From assembly GCA_031285905.1 (NCBI GenBank), contig JAITVH010000066.1:1-50982 (forward strand): a DNA stretch of 50,982 nucleotides, in the 5' to 3' direction. The stretch is from Prevotella sp. (GTDB taxonomy: Bacteria > Bacteroidota > Bacteroidia > Bacteroidales > Dysgonomonadaceae). The translations under genes and the position numbers were made by a program. The stretch's first letter is position 1. Each line of letters starts with the position of its first letter. Below the pieces are notes generated by a model. It did not search any database, was not told the origin of the DNA, and saw nothing but the letters and a program-made list of their open reading frames with translations. Of the stretch, positions 44,901 to 50,982 are shown one piece after another.

Positions 44901-46067
44901 TTCTGTCTTCCTGTCATACATATTGAGTCCTCCCCCATCTGTGGCAAACCAGATATTCCCATTTTTATCTGTGGTAATGCCTGCCACCTGCCCATAGCTC
45001 AGGCTGTTGGGGTCATCATATTTTTTCTGATAGCTGGTGAATCCTTCCGGTTCTTTCCTGATATAACACACTCCGTTATTATACATACCAATCCATAAAT
45101 CACCGTTATTATCTTCCATCAGATAATGTATCTTACTGCTGATAACCTCGTTATAGTGTTTAGGAATAGCCGGATAGGAATGAATCATATCAAAAGGTGA
45201 CGAGGCATATAACAAACCTTCCCCTTCGGTACCGATCAATACTGTTCCATCGCTGAGTGTAGTGACGGAAAATGCGGTTGCTCTGGCATTTGTCCGGTGA
45301 AATTCCTCCGCGTTCTTATCAAAAATCCAGACACCGTCACCGATGGTGGTAACCAGCATATTTCCATTCTTCATAAGACACATGCGTAGCACGCTGTTGG
45401 TAGGCAGCTTACTGTTAGCGGCATTATACTGGCGGAAGGAATCGTCTTTAGGATTATAAACCGAGATACCCTGATCGAGGGAAGAAAACCAGATATTCCC
45501 ATCCCCATCCTCAGCAATATGCCTCATCGACATACTGCAAAGCTGTCCCCCTTTTGCTAAAGGTTTATACAAAACGCTTTGCTCTGTTTCAGGTGAATAT
45601 TTGAATACGCCCAGATCATGCACACTAAACCAGATATAGCCTTGTGAGTCTTCCATAATCCAGTTATACGCATTCCTTAGCATTATATCTTCAGGCTGCC
45701 CCAGAAACGCTTCCACAAAACGGTTCTTCCGTTCATCATAGTATTGCAGGCCGCTCATAGAACCTACCCACAGGCGTTTCCGTGAGTCGTAGCAAAGAGT
45801 AGATATATTATTACTTAGTAAAGATGTGGAGTCCCCTTCAATCCTCTTATAAACAGTAAAATGATAACCATCGAACTTATTCAACCCGTCTTCGGTAGCT
45901 ATCCATACAAAGCTCTTATCATCCTGAACAATGCTGTTAACCTTTGTGCTGGATAATCCCTGCTGCGAATCTAATATTTTAGGCGCCTGATACTGGTTTA
46001 CAGAATTAGCAACTAATTGAAGAACAGAAGAAAATAAAAATAAAAGAGCCAGTATATTTTTTTTCAT
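41997..46067 (-). CDS. Hybrid two-component system sensor-regulator (HTCS)
   Basis: This 1356-residue protein joins sensor and regulator in one chain. I start at ATG 46067 (MKKNILALLFLFSSVLQLVA) to keep a clean signal peptide; a start at 46100 would add 11 residues. Periplasmic part: two sets of reg_prop propeller blades (about 35-680, recurrent 'GNIWFATDGGGLNMYD'-type blades) and a Y_Y_Y domain (about 715-780). One transmembrane helix near 788-812 (VIAVILLLALIFWVAYN). Then HisKA with His848 in NISHEFRTP, an HATPase with GIGLHLVKTIV, a receiver domain with Asp1156 in ITDVMMPEMDG, and an AraC-type HTH end. HTCS proteins bind an oligosaccharide outside and switch on the adjacent Sus operon. Confidence 0.95.
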   Translation of the reverse strand: MKKNILALLFLFSSVLQLVANSVNQYQAPKILDSQQGLSSTKVNSIVQDDKSFVWIATEDGLNKFDGYHFTVYKRIEGDSTSLLSNNISTLCYDSRKRLWVGSMSGLQYYDERKNRFVEAFLGQPEDIMLRNAYNWIMEDSQGYIWFSVHDLGVFKYSPETEQSVLYKPLAKGGQLCSMSMRHIAEDGDGNIWFSSLDQGISVYNPKDDSFRQYNAANSKLPTNSVLRMCLMKNGNMLVTTIGDGVWIFDKNAEEFHRTNARATAFSVTTLSDGTVLIGTEGEGLLYASSPFDMIHSYPAIPKHYNEVISSKIHYLMEDNNGDLWIGMYNNGVCYIRKEPEGFTSYQKKYDDPNSLSYGQVAGITTDKNGNIWFATDGGGLNMYDRKTEKYTHYRHKAGDFASLPDDAVVAVINDSRDNIWVGMYTGGLSRLDRTTGKFTTYQYANEKNFIPDNFVKSIVEDKDGNFWLGTDGGGLSYFDTSTETFTNYSASEYDGFISNNIISLYLQNDNILWIGGYTGIFKFDIANKKFISYENEVSVSNLTINSITEDNAKNLWIGTSSGLYKYDSQNDSFLIDSLSGNYQSMVINAVVPFRHYLWISTNNGMLCYEPYRKQIVALVNNNDLGGINFIRSSYYISPDDEISFGGGNGCYSFYPDRMPLGDYSPKVYITNLEIFNQPIQVGKKYKGRVILDESLDYTDHITLKHSENTFTFHFSSPTTLFPASISYLCYLDGVDKQWLSFPPTQQSVTYANLPPGVYTFQVYASNVPNSYAKNITTLTIEILPPLWLTWWAKTGYVIAVILLLALIFWVAYNRMKDKHELNIERLKAKKQEELNENKMQFFTNISHEFRTPLTLIISPLEEMEKTETSNERRQLIQVMLRNADRLLRLINQILDLRKAENNKITVKAKPVDLVLFARDFIGLFTDVTRKRKIDLTVNSNAEETIVWYDPDLLEKGLYNLVSNALKYTPDDGEINITIDQQPDGDVILAVTDTGCGIAEDEQPYLFDRFYQGEYSRTSGSGIGLHLVKTIVDLHNGNISVDSSPGVGSCFSIFILGGKEHLDANSYTDEPWLPVGVESVSSAAEEDEDDEVFDDEKDEKQVGTEQPLILLVEDEDDMRSYIHSRLSDSYRVVEAVDGKEALRKLKTIHPDLIITDVMMPEMDGIEFTRIVKENIDTCHIPVILLTANGETEQKLKGLETGADSYIVKPFNSEYLHIRIRKLLEIRKKMQEKFSKLLNLEAQEVEITNPDEQLLQNCIGFIRDNINEPDLSVEEMAKKMNISRTNLHRKIKTLTGTSPVELIKTIRMKQAAYLLDKGVLTISEVAYEVGYNSLSYFSSSFSAYWGVSPSEYVKSDK

Positions 46068-46187
46068 AGTAATACTCCCACATGTTATCCTATCATTCAA
46101 AGATAAAGTATTGTTAATAAAAAAACGAATATCCGTCTATATTTCATATATTTAAGACCGGAACATCTTTAGTCTAACTATGTATAT

Positions 46188-47429
46188 ATGAAAAGAATTA
46201 TAGTAATTTGCATCGCCCTATATGCCTGCATTTCCATATCAGCGCAGGAGTTTACTACAAAAATGCCTGCAAAAGCATATGACTTTATTAACTCCATCGG
46301 TGTAAATACCCATTTCGGTTATTACGATACGAACTATAAGTTGTATGAAGAGCGGTTGCGCCCCCGGTTGATCGAGTTAGGGGTAAAACATATCCGAGAC
46401 GGTACTTATGACCTTAAAGTAGTGGAGAAATATAAAGATATAGGCAATCAGGGTATCCGGCTTTTGCTGATTACCGATGCTAAGACAGCTGTAGAAAAAG
46501 CGAAGGCTATCGGCCCCATGCTTTGGGGTATAGAAGGCGTTAACGAACCGGATATCCGCAAGAAACCCGGAGAATGGGAAGAGTATGCACGCAATGAGCA
46601 ACAGACACTGTTTAGCAATCTGCGAGCTGATAAAGAGACAGAACATATAGCCATTGTGGGCATTTCGCTGGCAAATATCAAAGACAATCCGGCCCGTTTG
46701 GGAGATTTATCGAAATGGATGAACTATGGCGGAATGCATCCCTATCCTGCTGGACAGCACCCTGCCATGCACTGGGGTTGGGGGTTGTCAATGGAACAGG
46801 CTATTTCTACAGCCCGGCTGGTAAGCAAAGACCATCCCCTGATAGCTACCGAGGGTGGATATCACAATAAGATAGATAATCCCGGGCATCCCGGTGTATC
46901 TGAGGAGGCGGCAGCTATCTATCATGTACACCTACCTTTTGTGTACTTCAACCAAGGGTTGATCCGAACGTATAAATATGAGTTCCTCGACCTGAAACCT
47001 GATGCAGAGATGACGGATATGGAATGCCACTTCGGGCTGATCCGGTCAGACGGATCGGCTAAGCCTTCATTCGATGCTTTAAAGAATCTGTTATCCCTGC
47101 TTTCGGATGAAGAGAGGACTTTCACCGTGCAACCCCTATTATATAGCATATCTGCTCCTGAAGGAGAAACGATACACCAGACGCTGTTACAAAAATCGGA
47201 TGGTTCGTGGTGGCTTGCTCTATTGCGCACAATATCGGTTTTTGATCTAAAAACGAAAAAGGACATAGAGGTCGCGCCCGTCAATATTCAATTGCATTTG
47301 AAAGAAAAAGCCAAAACAGTCAGTCTTTATATGCCTAACAGATCAGCGAAAGCTTTCTCTACAAAGAAAAGAGTAAAGAAAGTAGAGATTCCTTTAGGGG
47401 CAGAACTGATATTGATCGAGATCAAGTAA
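46188..47429 (+). CDS. Secreted clan GH-A-type glycoside hydrolase-like protein
   Basis: This 413-residue protein has a signal peptide (MKRIIVICIALYACISISAQ, cleavage after SAQ). It carries a TIM-barrel-like layout: INSIGVNTHFGYYDT (35-48), LIELGVKHIRDGTYD (61-75), then an Asn-Glu-Pro acid/base site at Glu120 in EGVNEPD, and a candidate nucleophile Glu222 in LIATEGGYH. The C-terminal 110 residues form a beta domain (LLQKSDGSWWLALLRTISVF). The pair Asn-Glu-Pro and a late Glu is what clan GH-A hydrolases show, but I cannot name the family or substrate. It is divergent from the HTCS gene, and may be under its control. Confidence 0.65.
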   Translation: MKRIIVICIALYACISISAQEFTTKMPAKAYDFINSIGVNTHFGYYDTNYKLYEERLRPRLIELGVKHIRDGTYDLKVVEKYKDIGNQGIRLLLITDAKTAVEKAKAIGPMLWGIEGVNEPDIRKKPGEWEEYARNEQQTLFSNLRADKETEHIAIVGISLANIKDNPARLGDLSKWMNYGGMHPYPAGQHPAMHWGWGLSMEQAISTARLVSKDHPLIATEGGYHNKIDNPGHPGVSEEAAAIYHVHLPFVYFNQGLIRTYKYEFLDLKPDAEMTDMECHFGLIRSDGSAKPSFDALKNLLSLLSDEERTFTVQPLLYSISAPEGETIHQTLLQKSDGSWWLALLRTISVFDLKTKKDIEVAPVNIQLHLKEKAKTVSLYMPNRSAKAFSTKKRVKKVEIPLGAELILIEIK

Positions 47430-47435
47430 AACGTC

Positions 47436-49433
47436 TTAATCAAATTCTATTTTGAACCTATATGTGATACTGCCTTCGAACCACATACGGAAATTGGTGC
47501 CCCACACGTTATTGAACAGGCAAAAATGGATTCCCTGCCGAATATCCGGCAATGCAGTAGAATAATTCAACAGATTACGTTCTCCTATAGCGACTAATGG
47601 TGCATCCAAACTAGTGATGCGGAAACGGCCTGCCGATGTCAGAATATCCACATAACGGTCTACGCCGTGCATCTGGCGGTTACCACCCTCGACCACGTCT
47701 AACACATCCACCGGACGACCAGTTTTTTCAACGATTACCTGAGTCATCTGTTCCGGCAGAAAACTAAACCAATAAGCCTCCGGCAGACGGTTGGCAGGCT
47801 TGTTTATCAGTGTCACACTCAGGTCGATACTATTATCATCCGGATTTATCTTATAATTTGTGTATATTTCTTCGGGAAGGACACGCCTGTCTATACGGCT
47901 ATTTTCCGGGAATGCCAGGTTACACGCAATACTTGTTCCTGTTTTATCCTTTTTATAATCACTATTTTGAAGAACGCCTTCGACTGAAACACTCTGTACA
48001 CCCGTATCTTCCAAACCCGGTTTTCCGAAGTCACGAAAAGCCCAGTCTACCTGTTGGGTAAGGTATGCCTCCTGAAAACAGTCAAAATCCTCTTTTGAGA
48101 ATGCCTGATAAGCCAGATTCCCGGCTACTAAGTAAGAACCGTTCCTTTTTATATACAAGGCTCCGTTAGGGGTAATATCCTTAGGATTAATCTTCCCTTT
48201 AATTGCCTGTTTTGCGGGATTACCAATCACTGCCAGTTCCTTTTTGGCTTCGATTTGTAAAGCAGAAGGCAGATATCCGATAGCTTTGTCTACATGGTTT
48301 TCTTTCTCCTGCCATGACAGTTCTATCCTCTCAAATTCGGGTAATTTACGGGCTTGCTGGAATGCTTCATAATCATATTTATCCCAATGCAGGAGATGCG
48401 ACTTCACATCCAATCCCCAGGTGTGTTCGGCAACTAATCCCAGATGGACAGCGAAATGCAGCGCTTCCTCACTATCCGGATCGAGACGTTTCTCATCTAT
48501 CCATCGCGAGTAGAGCCTCGAAAGAGCGCGAAAACGAGCCATCATAACGGGAGAACTGCCATAACCATGAATCCATGTATCCCCTATTTCTCCTGTAATA
48601 ACCGGAACCTGATCTTTCAACGATTCCATGTCTTCGGCTACAGCGCTCAACGTAGAAGCTATCAGTTCCGCATTCGGGTAGCGTTGTTGTATAGACGAGT
48701 ATATTTCTTTTACTTTCTGAGCCGTATGAGGGCCATGATTATCACCTGTAAAAGCAACGACCATCGCTGTTTCCCCGTCAGGCAGTACAATATCGCTACC
48801 ATAGTCTTTCTGATACATCAGTATAATCTCGCTGCCATCTTTCTCCCTCCAGCGGCTTATTTCGGGCACATTGGGTATTGTGCTGGCAGGATTAACACCG
48901 ATATGAAGAAAACGTATTCCGGCTTTTTTCAATAATGGAACGATACTGCGCGTATGACCGGGAACATCCGTCATTTTTGCCGCAATGGTCTCTTTTCCAA
49001 AACGTTTATCCAGATACTTGGATAATTTCAGAATCGTTTCGAAGTGGTCTTTACTCATCACCTCCGATTCAACTGTGTATGGGACAGCATTCCAGACAAT
49101 ATCTCCATGCCGGATAGCATCTTCCAGTTGTTTCACCTGTCCGGCTGAGGCCTGTTCCAGGAAAGACCAGATAAGCCATGATCCTGTTGTCCATACATAT
49201 CGTTCCTTAGCCCCTGACTGCCGCAGTTCTTCGGCTACAGCAATGGCTTTAGGTATAAAGTCATTGATATAGCGTTGTTCTACCTTCGAGCTTAAATCAG
49301 TAAAACCGACATCCAGATGCGTCTTGAAGATAATATGCACTTTCTTCACGGACGGATTACTATTTTGCCCGGTCATTCCGGTAATACTTAAAAGTATCAG
49401 TATCAGAAAAAAAGGAAAACGTTTATTTTTCAT
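47436..49433 (-). CDS. GH38-like / DUF5054-type secreted protein
   Basis: This 665-residue protein begins MKNKRFPFFLILILLSITGM, a signal peptide with cleavage near TGQ. An in-frame start at 49502 would add 23 residues that lie inside a dispersed repeat, so I reject it. The N-terminal domain has KVHIIFKTHLDVGFTDLSSK, with His39 and Asp41 as the zinc ligands of GH38 mannosidases, then RYVWTTGSWLIWSFLEQ and VPGHTRSIVPLLKKAGIRFL. The C-terminal half is beta-rich with DRYVDILTSAGRFRITSLDA. This fits proteins annotated as DUF5054/GH38-like. An alpha-mannosidase activity is plausible but unproven; it would suit a mannose-rich substrate. It ends seven bases from the preceding gene, tail to tail. Confidence 0.75.
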   Translation of the reverse strand: MKNKRFPFFLILILLSITGMTGQNSNPSVKKVHIIFKTHLDVGFTDLSSKVEQRYINDFIPKAIAVAEELRQSGAKERYVWTTGSWLIWSFLEQASAGQVKQLEDAIRHGDIVWNAVPYTVESEVMSKDHFETILKLSKYLDKRFGKETIAAKMTDVPGHTRSIVPLLKKAGIRFLHIGVNPASTIPNVPEISRWREKDGSEIILMYQKDYGSDIVLPDGETAMVVAFTGDNHGPHTAQKVKEIYSSIQQRYPNAELIASTLSAVAEDMESLKDQVPVITGEIGDTWIHGYGSSPVMMARFRALSRLYSRWIDEKRLDPDSEEALHFAVHLGLVAEHTWGLDVKSHLLHWDKYDYEAFQQARKLPEFERIELSWQEKENHVDKAIGYLPSALQIEAKKELAVIGNPAKQAIKGKINPKDITPNGALYIKRNGSYLVAGNLAYQAFSKEDFDCFQEAYLTQQVDWAFRDFGKPGLEDTGVQSVSVEGVLQNSDYKKDKTGTSIACNLAFPENSRIDRRVLPEEIYTNYKINPDDNSIDLSVTLINKPANRLPEAYWFSFLPEQMTQVIVEKTGRPVDVLDVVEGGNRQMHGVDRYVDILTSAGRFRITSLDAPLVAIGERNLLNYSTALPDIRQGIHFCLFNNVWGTNFRMWFEGSITYRFKIEFD

Positions 49434-49498
49434 AGCGATGCTAATATAAGCCTTTTTTGGCAGAGTTAAGTAATGAAGAAATCCCCTATCGTATTTTG

Positions 49499-49623
49499 TC
49501 ATGCTGACGAAAGAATTGAATTAACAATCGCCGAAGCGAAGGCGAGGCAAAATCGGCAGAGCGCAGCGGAGCCAAAGCATCTCTTGCCTGAGAGTTGAGA
49601 TCCTTCACGCTGTTCAGGATGAC
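49499..49623. repeat. Dispersed MITE/REP-like element
   Basis: A 125-base element with imperfect ends: GTCATGCTGA at 49499-49508 and TCAGGATGAC at 49614-49623, complementary at 9 of 10 bases. Inside are a tcgcc/ggcga stem and the string tgagatccttcacgctgttc. The words GTCATCCTGA...GAAGGATCTCA are well known dispersed repeats in many genomes. It has no coding content of its own and overlaps the upstream-most in-frame start of the GH38-like gene. Confidence 0.75.
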
Positions 49624-49662
49624 ATGCGACAGTAAATATTTAAGATTACTTAAAACAGGTTC

Positions 49663-50595
49663 TTAGCTTGTCATTTCTTTCATAAAATACTCGGCGCTAA
49701 GCAAAGCTGCATCATCTGTTACCGAAGACCGTACTATTTCGATCCGGTCGAACAGAGCCCAGCCATATGTCTTTATCTTTTCTGTTATGTATGGGATAAT
49801 CACATCGGCGCTTTTCATAATACCGCCTGCCATTACTATCTTTTCAGGATCGTAAGCATATACCATGTTCACAATCACTTCTGTCCATATGTCGAGGCAA
49901 TGATTACGCACTTTCAACGCATACACATCCCCTGCCGCCTTTTCAAAGATCAGCCTGAAATCTGCTGCCGGACTGTACCAGTTTGCCACTTCTGCTGCCT
50001 GCTGCCTGATAATGGCATCCATATTCCATGTAGAAGCCTGAGCTTCGCCGCATCCCCTGTTGCCACAGTTGCACATCAAGCCGTTACGGTCTAAGATAAC
50101 ATGTCCGCCCAGAATACCTGCCACATAATGGCTGCCACGCATCACGCGTCCTTCTACCAGTGCAGAAGTTCCAATACCTGTACCCAGAGTGATCATCACA
50201 AGATTGTCACAATCGCGGCCTGCACCATACTGCCACTCACTTATTAACGCACAACGGGCATCATTGTCTATCGCCAGCGGAAGGTTAAATACAGACTTCG
50301 CCCATTGTGCTAAATCCATATTCACTACATCGTTAAACTTATCGTTTATCACCAGTATCTTCTTTCCCTTACTGTCTACAATTCCCGGCACACACATACC
50401 TATACCGGATACTTTGGCAATGTCAACCGATTGGGCAGAAAGTATATTCCGGATAACATCTTCTATATCTTTAAGGCGAGGCAAGAGTCCCTGATGAGCC
50501 AGTGCCTCTATCGACTGCTTTTGTACCACTTTTCCATCGTGTACCAGTCCTATCTTAATGTTAGTGCCGCCTACATCTATTCCTATTGTATACAT
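49663..50595 (-). CDS. ROK-family sugar kinase
   Basis: This 310-residue kinase phosphorylates a sugar with ATP. The phosphate loop is IGIDVGGTNIKIGLV (4-18), the catalytic base Asp112 is in AIDNDARCAL, and the second ATP motif is ITLGTGIGTSALVEG. The ROK zinc site is His165 with Cys175, Cys177 and Cys182 in MCNCGNRGCG. Substrates of related proteins include glucose, fructose, N-acetylmannosamine and allose; the sequence does not settle which. In this setting a mannose-type sugar fits. It is read away from the edge of the locus and starts at 50595 with a 387-base spacer before the window ends. Confidence 0.9.
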   Translation of the reverse strand: MYTIGIDVGGTNIKIGLVHDGKVVQKQSIEALAHQGLLPRLKDIEDVIRNILSAQSVDIAKVSGIGMCVPGIVDSKGKKILVINDKFNDVVNMDLAQWAKSVFNLPLAIDNDARCALISEWQYGAGRDCDNLVMITLGTGIGTSALVEGRVMRGSHYVAGILGGHVILDRNGLMCNCGNRGCGEAQASTWNMDAIIRQQAAEVANWYSPAADFRLIFEKAAGDVYALKVRNHCLDIWTEVIVNMVYAYDPEKIVMAGGIMKSADVIIPYITEKIKTYGWALFDRIEIVRSSVTDDAALLSAEYFMKEMTS

Positions 50596-50982
50596 ATCTA
50601 ATCTTTTATATTAATTTCTATTCCCTTTTCATCATCGAAACGAAACCGACGGAACCAAGAGTTGCCCGGAGATATTTTTTTAACTAAAAAGTAACAAAAG
50701 TTACAACTTTCAGCTGCCAACTATATCCATTCGCTTTTTGTCATATATCTTCACCCTATCACCTGAATACCTTTATGAAAACCCAACCTTACTTCAACTT
50801 AAAAAGGTAACAATCTGCCTCCGCTGAGGCTAGTCTAAGGCAAAAGCTATATTCCCACTCCCGGTTCCATCAATTTACGTTTCTGTGCATGCTCTATTTA
50901 TCCTTTTCCATATAGATAAATTTTCTTATAATTAATGACAGGTTTTAACCTGATAAATATTGATATATTTTAGCTTGTAAGG
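50596..50982. other. Spacer upstream of the ROK kinase gene
   Basis: An AT-rich stretch of 387 bases without an open gene. It should hold the ROK promoter. A sequence reading AAAATTTATCTATAT on the complement (about 50910-50924) resembles the virion element at 12 of 15 bases; I treat this as a chance match. No RNA gene or repeat is seen. Confidence 0.4.

Noticed and set aside
50910..50924. AAAATTTATCTATAT on the complement near the right edge
   Set aside because: 12 of 15 bases in AT-rich DNA, no T-run, more than 300 bases from the ROK start; probably chance.

Overview
This window looks like chromosome from a member of the Bacteroidota, most likely close to Dysgonomonas/Parabacteroides. The genus is inferred; the phylum is well supported by a SusC/SusD pair, a hybrid two-component sensor, a FISUMP-domain protein, many short lipoproteins with a Cys lipobox, and AT-rich spacers without Shine-Dalgarno runs.

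Region 1 (1-1043) is ordinary host sequence: the start of a DsbA-family thioredoxin and a DUF3828-type lipoprotein.

Region 2 (about 1300-20740) is the striking part. Intact phage virion genes lie on the + strand: portal, head-tail connector, tape measure, large tail protein, prohead protease/scaffold, major capsid protein, two paralogous tail-tube-like proteins and a long fibre/spike protein. Their order is scrambled relative to a normal phage. I see no terminase, integrase, replication or lysis gene between the flanking host genes. Seven minus-strand genes, mostly secreted or lipoprotein genes, are wedged between them, as is a small cassette resembling a peptide-modification locus: a peptide with a RiPP-like N-terminus, a LanC-like protein and a GT4 glycosyltransferase. 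A promoter-like element, T-run plus CGAATTTATCTATAC, lies upstream of portal, tape measure, large tail protein and protease, and in variant form upstream of both arms of the peptide cassette. This suggests one regulon. A domesticated particle, a GTA-like element or a satellite is possible; a rearranged, decaying prophage is the main alternative.

Region 3 (20762-30551) holds a ThuA-like protein, a FISUMP gene interrupted by one in-frame amber codon, exopolyphosphatase (ppx) and polyphosphate kinase (ppk1) flanking a PKD-domain secreted protein, and a two-domain spondin-like lipoprotein. A 55-nt AG microsatellite in front of the PKD gene could act as a phase switch.

Region 4 (30647-50595) holds metabolic genes and a polysaccharide utilisation locus for a beta-mannan: hybrid sensor and AraC regulators, SusC, SusD, GH26 and GH5 mannanase-type lipoproteins, and a YghZ-type aldo/keto reductase. 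Nearby are a GH-A-type secreted protein, a GH38-like/DUF5054-type protein and a ROK sugar kinase. An MBL-fold hydrolase lies at its left edge. REP/MITE-like repeats sit in several spacers.
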